In this document: in pieces, positions 27,998-36,907 of the stretch
How the letters are laid out: each line of letters starts with the position of its first letter
Numbering within the stretch: the first letter of the stretch is position 1
Assembly: GCF_901538265.1 (NCBI RefSeq)
Contig: NZ_LR593886.1
Coordinates: forward strand, 5,539,738-5,603,737
Length of the DNA stretch: 64,000 nt
Direction of reading: 5' to 3'
From: Gemmata massiliana
GTDB taxonomy: Bacteria > Planctomycetota > Planctomycetia > Gemmatales > Gemmataceae
Notes under the pieces: model-generated
What the model was told of the DNA's origin: nothing
What the model saw: the letters and a program-made list of their open reading frames with translations, nothing else
Database searches by the model: none
Made by a program: the position numbers and the translations under genes

Positions 27998-30900
27998 TCA
28001 ATCCTTTTTCGCGCTGGACGCCCCCAGATTAACCCTGGCGTGAGTTTTCAACCCGACCGTCCCGTTGCTCTCCAGACACCGCTTCCACAGCGCCGCAGCC
28101 CGATCCTTGAGGTTTCGGTTGTTGAGGTACCAACCGCAGAAAAACTCCCCGTCCCCGCGGACGTGGGCTGCGAGCTTGCTGATGGCGACTTCGACCGCAG
28201 CCTCGTCCGGAGCCATATCTTTCGCCGCCCATTCCCGTATCGCGATTTGGATCGGTCGGAGGAACACTTTATTATCGGGTAGTCTTGCGAATCCGTCGAG
28301 CGCGGCGGTCCGGGCATTCGCGTCCCCGGCCGCGTCGGCCATGAGGGCCGCAAAAATGAGGTGCATGTCCGTTGGCTCAGTCTGATTGGCGCGGTCGACC
28401 AGTTCTCGTGCCGTTTTCAGGTCGCCGACCAGCAGGTAGAAGCGGCCGGCCAGCAACTGTTCACCCGGCGTGTTCCCCGGACCGAACTGTGCTAGGTGCC
28501 CATGCACCGCGGCTTCGGCCGCGGTGCGGTTCATCTTCCCGGTTGCTCGACAGGCTAAGTACCAGATGAACGCGCCCCCTTGATATCGGACCGCGTTCGC
28601 CTCGTACAACTGGTTCGCCTCGTCCCACTTCCCCAACCCCTCTTCACACTCGGCGGCGCACACCAGCGCCCACCCAGCCCAGCTCTGGGCCGCGGCCAGT
28701 GCGTACGGCTCGGCCTTCTTGAAGTCTTTCTTCTGCATGTAGAACCGGGCGAGGTCGACTCGAACCTGGGCGTGGAACAGCCCCGTGTCTTCCTCCTTCA
28801 AACTCGCTTCGAGCGTCTCGCGCCACCCGGTTTCGTCGCCCGCGGCGCGGTACAGCCCCGCGAGTTCCCGGAACGAGTCCCCAGACGGGGACAGTTCGAT
28901 CAACCGCTTCCAGCACCGGAGCGCGTCCTCCCGGCGCCCGTCCGCCATGTGCCGCTTACCGAGCCCCCACTGCACCACGGCGTGGGCCGCGTACTTGGTC
29001 TCCGTCTCGGTCAGTTTCTCCATCGGTTGAGGGGTGCCGAACGCGGCCGCGAGCGCCACCCCGATCGGGGCGTGGGGGCTCGTCTCTGACAGTTGCCGAA
29101 TGTACGGATTCACCGCTGCGCCGCTCTTGTCGCGTCGGAACATGTGTACCAGACGCGCTTCGTCCAAGTACAGAGCTCCGTGCTTGCTAAACTGCATATG
29201 TTGAGCGGCCGATGGGTCCACCTTCGCGAGTCGGCGCACGAACGGCTGCGCCCTCAGATCCAGTTCCCCGGGCTGCGCCACCAAGCGCTGACGAAGCGCG
29301 GCGGGCGCGCGGCGGGGGTCGAACGTGTAACTCTCGATGAACGGGCGCAGCCGGTGCCCGTCGAGGAGCGGGAGGAACCCAGCCGCCTCTTCTGCCGGAT
29401 CAACGCCCCAGGCATCAGCCATGAAACTCAGCCGATTTGCCACCTGCGTGAAGCGGATCTCTTGGAGCAGTCCGCCGAGTGCGGCCCAAGACGGTTCCCC
29501 TCGGTCGGACGGCCCGGCCGCGCGCAGGGCTTGGTACACGCGCGGTTCGCCCCCACCACTGCCGAGAGCGGCTCGCACCGGCGCGGGCAGATCGGGCACT
29601 CCCCCGACCCGAGCAGCAAGTTGCTGCGTGAGAACCGCGGAGCCGCTCAGGGTCGCTCGGTGGAGGTGCGACACGCCCCCCACGTGGCACATCGCGTCGT
29701 GAACGAGATAGCACTCGGGTTCAGCCTCCAGCAGTGCCCGCCCCGCGCGGATCGTCACGGCCTCGGTTTCTGGCGCTTCGGTTGCCAAGAATTCGAGGAG
29801 CCGAAGGAGCGGACTATCGGCCTTAGCACGAGCAGTGGTGAACTTGGCCAGATCGAAATGGACGTAGTAATCGGCCGCTTCCACCCACGCGGGAGTGGGC
29901 GCCCCGGTGCCCGCGAGCTTTTCGGCCTCGGTCAGATCCCGGAGCGCGAGCACGTGACAGCCCGTCAGTGCCGCGGCATACGCCCGAGCACGGAGCGCGA
30001 GCGCCGACTTCGGCGAGCGCGCCACGAGGCGCTGGGCGTACAACAGGGCACGGGCCTTGAACACATACGGGGTCGGCCCCCAGTGGAAATCGGTCAGTAG
30101 CGAGAGGTTGGAGTACCCACGAACCAGCGCAGCGAGGAGAGCGTCCGATTCCCCCTTCTCGCGGAGTTCCTCGTGCAGCACGCGAACCGCTGAGAACTGG
30201 TCCGTTTCGCGCATCCGTTCGAGAGCGCGTTCCGCCGCCGCGGGCACCGGCGCGTCCGACGTTCGGTTCGGTTTGGCCACTAATCCCGCACCCGTGAGGC
30301 ACTTGGTAAAGAACCCGCGCATTAACGGTTCGCAGTACGCAATGTGCTCCTCAGGCTTCGTAGTAATTTGGTACTTGAACAACTGCCCGGTCCAAAAAAC
30401 GTGTTCGGCCCCAGGACGACCCGCGACAACGCCCCACGGCCCCGGTTGCCCACCGCGCCGAACCCGAAACTGCCGGTTCGCGGGCAGCCCGTCGGGTGCA
30501 ACGTCCCCGAGCGAGGTGTCCCGAACGCGCAGCCCGAAATCCTCGCGCGCGACCAAGCCCAGGGCCTGTCGACCGAGTTCCAGATCGAACGTGCTGAAGA
30601 CGTGCCCCGGCATGTCCCCGTTGTCGGGCAGGAGGAAGACGGTGTCGGCGAACTCGGCCGGAACCGTTGCGTCAGAAGCAGGCATTTTCAGCGGCTCGGC
30701 CTCGGCCGCGGTGAAAAGTGGAGCGGTTCCTCCCCCGGGCCGGTTCCCTCCGTCCTGGAGTTCGAGAGGAGTCCCTGCTGTAGAATCGACGGCTCCGTTC
30801 TTGCCGCCCTTCGGAATCGCCCGGTAACCAGCCCAGAGAAGTACCGCGCCGCCGAATACGACGACCACGAGTGCGGCCCACGACCACCACGGATTCTTCG

Positions 30901-31141
30901 ACCGCTTGGCCTTGCGCGGCCTCTTTTTCGCGCGCGGAGTAGCGGGGACGTCGTACTCCGCGTCTTCGACCTCTTCGCTCGCTTCTTTGATCTCGTCTTC
31001 CGGTTCCGGTTCGGGGGTACGTGCACGCACAACCACCCGGACCCGCGCCCCGCACGACGGGCACGCGATCACTTCGCTCGAAGCATTCAGTTTGGACATC
31101 CGGCCGCGGCACTTGGGACAGGCGAACGTCGGAGAGGGCAT
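27998..31141 (-). CDS. Zinc-ribbon, single-pass membrane protein with long TPR-like region
   Basis: A 1047-residue protein from the ATG at 31141 (MPSPTFACPK). C8-x2-C11 and C27-x2-C30 make an N-terminal zinc ribbon. An acidic linker (about 41-65), a basic patch (70-83) and one membrane segment (85-106) follow. The remaining 900 or so residues are Ala/Leu-rich helical repeats, and those near 740-1000 read as tetratricopeptide-like (for example WKRLIELSPSGDSFRELAGLYRAAG). The topology would put the ribbon in the cytoplasm and the TPR part outside. Zinc ribbon plus membrane anchor plus TPR is a frequent architecture in Planctomycetes, without assigned function. It is convergent with the glycosylase gene. 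Confidence 0.75.
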   Translation of the reverse strand: MPSPTFACPKCRGRMSKLNASSEVIACPSCGARVRVVVRARTPEPEPEDEIKEASEEVEDAEYDVPATPRAKKRPRKAKRSKNPWWSWAALVVVVFGGAVLLWAGYRAIPKGGKNGAVDSTAGTPLELQDGGNRPGGGTAPLFTAAEAEPLKMPASDATVPAEFADTVFLLPDNGDMPGHVFSTFDLELGRQALGLVAREDFGLRVRDTSLGDVAPDGLPANRQFRVRRGGQPGPWGVVAGRPGAEHVFWTGQLFKYQITTKPEEHIAYCEPLMRGFFTKCLTGAGLVAKPNRTSDAPVPAAAERALERMRETDQFSAVRVLHEELREKGESDALLAALVRGYSNLSLLTDFHWGPTPYVFKARALLYAQRLVARSPKSALALRARAYAAALTGCHVLALRDLTEAEKLAGTGAPTPAWVEAADYYVHFDLAKFTTARAKADSPLLRLLEFLATEAPETEAVTIRAGRALLEAEPECYLVHDAMCHVGGVSHLHRATLSGSAVLTQQLAARVGGVPDLPAPVRAALGSGGGEPRVYQALRAAGPSDRGEPSWAALGGLLQEIRFTQVANRLSFMADAWGVDPAEEAAGFLPLLDGHRLRPFIESYTFDPRRAPAALRQRLVAQPGELDLRAQPFVRRLAKVDPSAAQHMQFSKHGALYLDEARLVHMFRRDKSGAAVNPYIRQLSETSPHAPIGVALAAAFGTPQPMEKLTETETKYAAHAVVQWGLGKRHMADGRREDALRCWKRLIELSPSGDSFRELAGLYRAAGDETGWRETLEASLKEEDTGLFHAQVRVDLARFYMQKKDFKKAEPYALAAAQSWAGWALVCAAECEEGLGKWDEANQLYEANAVRYQGGAFIWYLACRATGKMNRTAAEAAVHGHLAQFGPGNTPGEQLLAGRFYLLVGDLKTARELVDRANQTEPTDMHLIFAALMADAAGDANARTAALDGFARLPDNKVFLRPIQIAIREWAAKDMAPDEAAVEVAISKLAAHVRGDGEFFCGWYLNNRNLKDRAAALWKRCLESNGTVGLKTHARVNLGASSAKKD

Positions 31142-31353
31142 GAGGGGCACCTTGCGGTCGGCTTTGGCATGGAGGCACAGTCGACAATCATCTGTCTCAT
31201 CAACAACCAAGTCAATACCTCTGTCCACGCCTCTCACTCTATCACTCACTAGAACTCGTCTATCGATGTACGGCGCCGAACCTCGGCCCCTTGAAATGGC
31301 TCCTGGCTAGTAATGAAAAGCAAACGGAACGTCCGCACCCCCAAGGGGAAAGC

Positions 31354-32118
31354 ATGACTACCACCCACGACCTCGACCTACCCGCCCTCGCGCACTGGGG
31401 CAATGAGCGCGTGCCGGCCGCTCTGTTCTGGACGGTCAGCGGGTCGCATATATACGGTTTTCCCTCGGCGGACAGTGACATCGACCTGCGCGGGTGCTTC
31501 CTCGCGCCGCTGCGTGCAATCGTCGGCTTGCGGTCGCCCACGGACACCGTTGAGCCGAAGGGCGAGCTGGCGGGGCGCGAAGTGGAAGCCGTGAGCCACG
31601 AAGTCGGCAAATACCTCCGCCTGATGTGCAAGCACAACGGCTACGTGCTCGAACAGGTCTTCTCACCGCTCGTCGTCCACGGCCCGGACTTCCTCGCGCA
31701 ACTGCGCCCGCTCGCGCAAAAATGCGTCACCAAGCACTGTTACAACCACTACCGCGGGTTCCTGCACACGCAGCGGAAACTCTTCGAGAAGGAAACGGAG
31801 AAGCGCGCGAAAACGCTCTTGTACGCCTACCGCGTCGCACTCACTGGCGTCCACCTGCTCGAAACGGGCGAAGTGCAAACGCACCTCCCCACCCTCAACG
31901 AGCGGTTCCGGCTGAGCTTCATCCCAGAGCTGATCGCGCGCAAAGCGAACGCCGAGTTCGGCACGCTCAGCACGGTGGACGTCACGTTCCACACGCGACA
32001 ACTTGACGAATGGGAAGCGCGCCTGAACGCGGCCTACGAAGCGAGCACGCTCCCCACAGAGCCACCGGTGGAGGAGTTGGACCGGTTCCTGATCGAACTT
32101 CGCTTACCGGGCACGTAA
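31354..32118 (+). CDS. RlaP-type nucleotidyltransferase
   Basis: A 254-residue protein of the DNA polymerase beta nucleotidyltransferase superfamily (PF10127-like). The ATG at 31354 follows AAGGGG. The active-site signature is G30-S31-H-I-Y-G-F...D42-I-D44, the G-S plus D-x-D metal ligands. A helical C-terminal domain with YNHYRGFLHTQ and LLYAYRVALTGVHLLETGEV is characteristic of this family. The family was named for association with RNA ligases in some genomes. Here the only RNA ligase is 23 kb away at 55338-55982. The substrate is unknown; a role in RNA repair or modification is plausible. Confidence 0.8.
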   Translation: MTTTHDLDLPALAHWGNERVPAALFWTVSGSHIYGFPSADSDIDLRGCFLAPLRAIVGLRSPTDTVEPKGELAGREVEAVSHEVGKYLRLMCKHNGYVLEQVFSPLVVHGPDFLAQLRPLAQKCVTKHCYNHYRGFLHTQRKLFEKETEKRAKTLLYAYRVALTGVHLLETGEVQTHLPTLNERFRLSFIPELIARKANAEFGTLSTVDVTFHTRQLDEWEARLNAAYEASTLPTEPPVEELDRFLIELRLPGT

Positions 32119-32144
32119 TTGCCGAAACAGAAGACCCGCGGATA

Positions 32145-32171
32145 ACGCAGATCACGCAGATCACGCGGATC
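32145..32171. repeat. Three tandem 9-bp repeats (ACGCRGATC)
   Basis: ACGCAGATC, ACGCAGATC, ACGCGGATC at 32145-32153, 32154-32162 and 32163-32171. It lies in the convergent gap between the nucleotidyltransferase and glutamate dehydrogenase genes and resembles simple dispersed repeats seen in many high-GC genomes. Confidence 0.7.
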
Positions 32172-32273
32172 AGACAAAGGAACGCATTTCTTAGCCCTGT
32201 AGGGGCGGCAGCGCGTAACCAGGGGAACGGGCCAGCATTTCCCCGGGCTGGCCTCAACAAAAACGAAGCTTCG

Positions 32274-33566
32274 TTACGGGTACAGGCCGCGCTTGCTCTT
32301 TTCGCGAGCCACCTTCTGCACGCCCAAACTCAGCGCCGCGAGCCGGTTGCCGATCTTCCGCGTCTTGGCCTCGTCGCGCACCCGCTTGAACGCCCCGAGC
32401 ATCAGCTTTTTCAGCTGCGCGTTGACTTCTTCCTCGTCCCACATGAACTGCGCGAGATCCTGCACCCACTCGAAGTACGACACCGTCACGCCGCCCGCGT
32501 TGCACAGGATGTCCGGGACGACGAAGATGTCCGTGTTCGCGAGGATCGCGTCCGCCTCCGGGTCGGTCGGGCCGTTCGCGCCCTCGGCCAGCACGCGGCA
32601 CTTCAACTTCCCCGCGTTCTCCGCGGTGATGACGCGCTCCATTGCGGCCGGAACGAGTACCGTACACGGGGTGGTGAGCAGTTCCGCGTCCGCGATCGCT
32701 TCGGCCTCCGGGAACCCGACGATCGTCTTGCGCTCGTTCTTGGACACGTACTCGTTGAGCCGCGCGATGTTAATGCCGCGGTCGTTACGGATCGAGCCGT
32801 AGCGGTCACCGATCGCGATCACCTTCGTACCGAGTTTGACCAGTTCGTCGCACGTCACCGAGCCGACGTTACCGAACCCCTGGACCACCGCGGTCGCGCC
32901 CTCGGACTTGATGTTCAGTTCGTCAAACGCCTCGGAAATGCAGTACACCACCCCGCGCCCCGTGGCCTCTTTGCGGCCCACGCAGCCGCCCAACTCGACC
33001 GGCTTGCCGGTCACGATTTCGGGACAAGCGTACCCGACCTTCATCGAGTACGTGTCGTAGATCCAGGCCATCGTCTGTTCGTCGGTGCCCATGTCGGGCG
33101 CCATCACGTCCACGCGCGGCCCGATGATGTTCTGGATCTCGTCCGTGAACCGGCGCGTGAGACGCTCCTTTTCGCCGCCCTTCAGTTCGGCCGGGTCGAC
33201 CGCGATGCCGCCCTTCGCGCCGCCGTAGGGCAGGTTCATGATGCCGCACTTCCAACTCATCCACATCGCGAGCGCGGCAACCTCACCCAGGTCAACGTTC
33301 TTCGCGTACCGCAGCCCGCCCTTGCTCGGACCGCTCGTGAGCGAGTGTTGCACGCGGTAGCCCACGAACACTTCGGTGTGCCCGTCTTCCATGCGCACGG
33401 GCACGGCCACGATCTGGGACCGCTTCGGCACCATGAGCCGCTCGGCGACGCCCTTGTCGAGGTCGATGACCCGCGCGACGTTGCGCAACTGCTGGCACGC
33501 CATCAAGTACGTTGGCGAGCTGACAAACGGATTTGAGGCCGGATTGCCCGGGGGCATAGCAGACAT
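32274..33566 (-). CDS. gdhA: Glutamate dehydrogenase (Glu/Leu/Phe/Val dehydrogenase family)
   Basis: Interconverts glutamate and 2-oxoglutarate plus ammonium. It is 430 residues from the ATG at 33566; a GTG three codons earlier is possible, but GAGG is spaced properly for the ATG. The substrate-binding KGGLRY is near 82-87, and K106 and K118 lie in MSWKCGIMNLPYGGAKGG, as in hexameric dehydrogenases. The nucleotide-binding motif VVQGFGNVGS is near 225. Length and motifs fit the shorter, catabolic-type bacterial or archaeal enzymes. The 600-bp upstream region contains phased GCTAACA repeats that could be operators. Leucine or phenylalanine dehydrogenase is less likely given the length. Confidence 0.9.
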   Translation of the reverse strand: MSAMPPGNPASNPFVSSPTYLMACQQLRNVARVIDLDKGVAERLMVPKRSQIVAVPVRMEDGHTEVFVGYRVQHSLTSGPSKGGLRYAKNVDLGEVAALAMWMSWKCGIMNLPYGGAKGGIAVDPAELKGGEKERLTRRFTDEIQNIIGPRVDVMAPDMGTDEQTMAWIYDTYSMKVGYACPEIVTGKPVELGGCVGRKEATGRGVVYCISEAFDELNIKSEGATAVVQGFGNVGSVTCDELVKLGTKVIAIGDRYGSIRNDRGINIARLNEYVSKNERKTIVGFPEAEAIADAELLTTPCTVLVPAAMERVITAENAGKLKCRVLAEGANGPTDPEADAILANTDIFVVPDILCNAGGVTVSYFEWVQDLAQFMWDEEEVNAQLKKLMLGAFKRVRDEAKTRKIGNRLAALSLGVQKVAREKSKRGLYP

Positions 33567-33691
33567 GATCTGCACCTCGAACGGGGAGAGGAACCGTTAC
33601 TTTGGCACTACGGGATTATACGCCGGGTTACTGGCCACTCGGCCGGTACCATGCGACTCGGAAGCCCAAAGATACCTCGGATCGGAAGCGA

Positions 33692-33847
33692 GCTAACATT
33701 TGCTAACATTTCCTGACCGACGAACCGGCGTGAGCCTACTCAACGAGTACAATCCACAGTAACTCTTTACTCCCCAAATTCTTACGTGCAAATACGGCCA
33801 CCCCACACCTCGTGCGATCGGCCGATTTCCGCTAACAAGCGCTAACA
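33692..33847. promoter_or_regulatory. Two helically phased GCTAACA pairs upstream of gdhA
   Basis: GCTAACA occurs at 33692, 33702, 33831 and 33841. Both pairs have a 10-bp period, close to one DNA turn, and the first pair is the exact 10-mer GCTAACATTT twice. They lie 126-281 bp upstream of the gdhA start. This is the sort of arrangement bound by cooperative regulators, but no such regulator is encoded nearby. Confidence 0.35.
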
Positions 33848-34004
33848 CCCCCTGCTCTTTCTCCCTGTTTCTGCTCACTGAACGCACGCGATTACGCCCG
33901 CTCGAAGTTTGTTCGTGGCCGCCAGTACCCCTCGAACGCGCCACCTCGACAGATAATATACAAAAAGACACGTAAAATCCAGAACCGATGTGAATCTTTT
34001 GGTC

Positions 34005-34180
34005 CACAGGGCTTCCGCCCTGTGCTACGTCAGTCGGCCCCTCCGGGGCGAAGACCAAAACCATCAACTGCCGAAGAACCGCGCGCTACGGCGAACAGTC
34101 CTTTGGAGCGAAAGCAGGTGCTCTCATGTATTTCCGCCCCGGAGGGGCCGGCGGACGTAGCACAGGGCGGAAGCCCTGTG
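34005..34180. repeat. Nested 26-bp and 16-bp perfect inverted repeat (hairpin family C, copy 2)
   Basis: Outer arms 34005-34030 and 34155-34180 are exact reverse complements, starting CACAGGGCTTCCGCCCTGTG. Inner arms 34035-34050 and 34135-34150 (CGGCCCCTCCGGGGCG) are also exact. Copy 1 at 20780-20897 shares outer and inner sequences with one transition (CTCCCGCC against CTTCCGCC), and the transition is present in both arms. It lies 12 nt after the stop of the membrane protein gene. Confidence 0.92.
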
Positions 34181-34192
34181 TTTTCTTTGTGT

Positions 34193-36841
34193 CTACCTCT
34201 CCTGTATGTGGAAGTCCTTGATGAAGTAGCACATCTTCCGGTGGTCGCCCGGGAAGAACCACGGGGGCGGGGTGCACCGAATGCGCACGGTCGTGCGCCC
34301 GGGGGGCAGTTCTGCGTGGAGCGATTGGCTCCGCATATGGCGCGACCGACTTTGGCTGTCGTCTTCGTGCGGTTTCTCGACCTCGAACTCCCCGTTGGTG
34401 AGTCCCGGCAAGCCGGTGATCGAAATGTGGTACTCGCCGACCACCTCGACCCCGATTTGGAACGAGATATCGATGCTCCGGGTCCGGTCGGTCGGGTTCA
34501 CGAGAACAAGGGTAGACGTGTAACTTCCCCACACCAGCAATTCACCGTCGTAAAAAGGCTCATCCAGTGAGAATCCTTTGAGCCACAACGGGACGATCAG
34601 CTCGCGTTCTACTCGGGCTTGGCGCTCGAACTCCTCGGCTCCGACCAATCGCTGGTAGGCGTCCCGGTACGGCCGCAGGTCGAGGAAGAACTGCCGCCCG
34701 TCCCTGTGAACCACTTCCGGGAGCCGGGCCGTGCTTTGTTTAACGAGGTCGGCGTAGATCGCGTGGACGCGCTCGCGCGGGTTCACCACGCTCACCGGCT
34801 CGGTCTTACCAGGTTCGACGCGCCGCGGAAGGTACCCGCGTCCGTCGATGAACAGCCCGTCGAACCCCCGGATCACGATGCGCCGGAGGAACTCGTTCGG
34901 CTTCTCGAACGACACCTCGCGCTGCCAGCAGTCCGCCTCGCGCCGCTTGATCGCGCCGAAACTCCACGTTGGCGTATCGGTCATGAGGTACCCGCGTGCG
35001 TGCTCGTAGGCCTGCATCTTCTGTACGGGCGGGCTCTCGGGGAACGCAATGTAGGGCAGACAGAACACCCGCGCGTTGGGGGACCGTTCCTCGATCTCCT
35101 GGAAGAACTGTTTGTCAATCCGGAACCGCTCTGCGTGCTGGTTCGTGACCGTAATGACCTTCTGTTTGAACCAACTATACGGGGTCTGGTCCAAAAAGCC
35201 GATCAGGAACACTCCAGCCAGCACGGGGTAACGAGCCGGCAACGTCGCACTCTGAAGCACCCAGTTGCACCACGCTCCCACGCGCCTCGACGCAAAATAT
35301 CTGGCGCCCCCGACAATCGCGCCCGAAACGATCGCCGAAAGCACCAGAGCCGTCGCCAATACGGGCAACAACGAACCGAGCGACTCGCGATCGATCGCCC
35401 CGACCGCGCCTAAAAGGGCGACCACGACCGTGCCGATGAGCGGAGGAAGCGGCAGCGACCAAATAATGTGCTTCCACCGAATAATGGACCAGCGCCCGGT
35501 GTGTGTGAGCAGGTACCGGTCCAGCCACCACAGCGTCGCGAACAGGCACAAGAACCCGATAAATACGCTGATGCGGTTGTACGCACGGATCTGAGCCGAT
35601 ACGAGCAAGTTGAAGAGCGCGCCGAACCCGCCGACCGTGGCCAAGAGCACCAGGAACAGCACCAACCCCACGAGCGGGCCTTCGGGCCAGCGCCGGCGGT
35701 GCGGGAGGACCGCCATCACGAGTAACGCCACCAGACCAGACCCGCCGACCAAACCGAGCGCCCCGGCACTCTCGCTGTCCACCGGGCGACTGGGCGTGCT
35801 GTACAGCGCGCGGATCTGCGAGAAGATGGTCAGATTGTGATCGTTCGCCGGGAGCAACAGGTGCGCGAGTTTCAGCCCGTAGATCTCGGCCTCTTCGGGC
35901 CACCGATCGGTGATCGGGTTCACACCATAGCGGGACTGGTACACGACCGTCGGGTAGTGGAACGCGACCCCGACCGCGATCACCGGCGCGATGACCCACG
36001 CGGCCGAGATCACCCCGCGCCAGGTGCGGGCCAACAGGCTCGCGTACACTCCAGAGAACGCATACGTCGCGCACGCGAAAAAGGCATAGTACGCCCCTGC
36101 CGACGCCGTGAGCGCCCCGAGCGCGAGCGGCCACAGTGCGCTGAACGACGCGAACCGGCGCTGGCGCGTGCCGTCCGGCTGGAGCGGGTACAAAAGGAAC
36201 TCGCCGCGGCAGAGAGCCAGTGCCGGCATCAGTGACAGCGGAACCACCCAGTATGCCGCGAGGAAGTAGTGATACTGGTAGCGTTCCTGGTGGTACGGCA
36301 GGAACGCATATAGGAGCCCGCCCACCGCCGCTGCGGGAAGCGAGAGCTTGAGCCAGCGCAGCACGAACATCCCCGTCAGCACCGTGAGCGGGTACGTAAG
36401 CAGGTTGTAAATGTTGTACGCGACGAGCAAATCGGGCGTGACGCGGCTAAAGAGCCACAGGAACCCGAAGTGCAGATAATCGATAACGGGGAAGTCGTAA
36501 AGCTCCTGAATGCCCGGTGCGCCCATCCGATCGTTGTGCCAGTGGGTGCCGTTCTCGACGATGTTCTTCGCCAGCGGCAGGTACAGGAGCGAGTCGAGAT
36601 CGTAGTAAAACGGTGCGTGCAGATCCTGGCTGTCGAGCCGCAAGCCTGCAACTACGAGAACGCTCGCCAGAATCATGCTCCCCGCATACCACGCGAACCG
36701 CTCGCGGCGCGTCGGGACCGGTGCGAGATCGGCGGGCGCGACCGGTTCGGGGCGCGCGGCCGAAACCGGAACCACAGACGAGACTGCGGGCGACTCGATC
36801 ACTGAGTTCGTAGCGGGAACAGGAATTGGCGGTTCGGACAT
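34193..36841 (-). CDS. Large polytopic membrane protein, GT-C-like
   Basis: An 882-residue protein from the ATG at 36841 (MSEPPIPVPA). A Pro-rich cytoplasmic N-terminus of about 45 residues is followed by about 12 membrane segments between roughly 50 and 570, and a soluble C-terminal region of about 300 residues. The first extracytoplasmic loop has an acidic YYDLDSLLY and then NGTHWHNDRMG. Acidic loop-1 residues in a multi-pass protein with a periplasmic tail fit the GT-C glycosyltransferase layout (lipid-linked sugar donors). The C-terminal half contains WYEP-like surface motifs but no known enzyme signature. It is divergent from the epimerase gene, which could also serve cell-surface glycosylation. 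Family assignment is tentative. Confidence 0.65.
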   Translation of the reverse strand: MSEPPIPVPATNSVIESPAVSSVVPVSAARPEPVAPADLAPVPTRRERFAWYAGSMILASVLVVAGLRLDSQDLHAPFYYDLDSLLYLPLAKNIVENGTHWHNDRMGAPGIQELYDFPVIDYLHFGFLWLFSRVTPDLLVAYNIYNLLTYPLTVLTGMFVLRWLKLSLPAAAVGGLLYAFLPYHQERYQYHYFLAAYWVVPLSLMPALALCRGEFLLYPLQPDGTRQRRFASFSALWPLALGALTASAGAYYAFFACATYAFSGVYASLLARTWRGVISAAWVIAPVIAVGVAFHYPTVVYQSRYGVNPITDRWPEEAEIYGLKLAHLLLPANDHNLTIFSQIRALYSTPSRPVDSESAGALGLVGGSGLVALLVMAVLPHRRRWPEGPLVGLVLFLVLLATVGGFGALFNLLVSAQIRAYNRISVFIGFLCLFATLWWLDRYLLTHTGRWSIIRWKHIIWSLPLPPLIGTVVVALLGAVGAIDRESLGSLLPVLATALVLSAIVSGAIVGGARYFASRRVGAWCNWVLQSATLPARYPVLAGVFLIGFLDQTPYSWFKQKVITVTNQHAERFRIDKQFFQEIEERSPNARVFCLPYIAFPESPPVQKMQAYEHARGYLMTDTPTWSFGAIKRREADCWQREVSFEKPNEFLRRIVIRGFDGLFIDGRGYLPRRVEPGKTEPVSVVNPRERVHAIYADLVKQSTARLPEVVHRDGRQFFLDLRPYRDAYQRLVGAEEFERQARVERELIVPLWLKGFSLDEPFYDGELLVWGSYTSTLVLVNPTDRTRSIDISFQIGVEVVGEYHISITGLPGLTNGEFEVEKPHEDDSQSRSRHMRSQSLHAELPPGRTTVRIRCTPPPWFFPGDHRKMCYFIKDFHIQER

Positions 36842-36907
36842 GCGGGGTCTCGAAACTGCACGAAGCCAAGAACCGTCACCCCGAATAGTTAGGGCAACAG
36901 GCACCCA

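Larger units (their letters stand above)
33567..34192. other. 626-bp intergenic region upstream of gdhA
   Basis: No credible gene. It contains two pairs of GCTAACA (33692/33702 and 33831/33841), each pair with exactly 10-bp spacing, and the nested inverted repeat of family C at 34005-34180. It is more AT-rich than the neighbouring genes. The gdhA promoter should lie in the part next to 33566. Confidence 0.6.

Noticed and set aside
32010-33536. A 508-codon frame opposite glutamate dehydrogenase
   Set aside because: Antisense shadow; it also runs through the nucleotidyltransferase 3' end and the 9-bp repeats.
33693-34067. A 124-codon frame in the gdhA upstream region
   Set aside because: It overlaps the family C hairpin and the phased repeats and has no protein-like motif.
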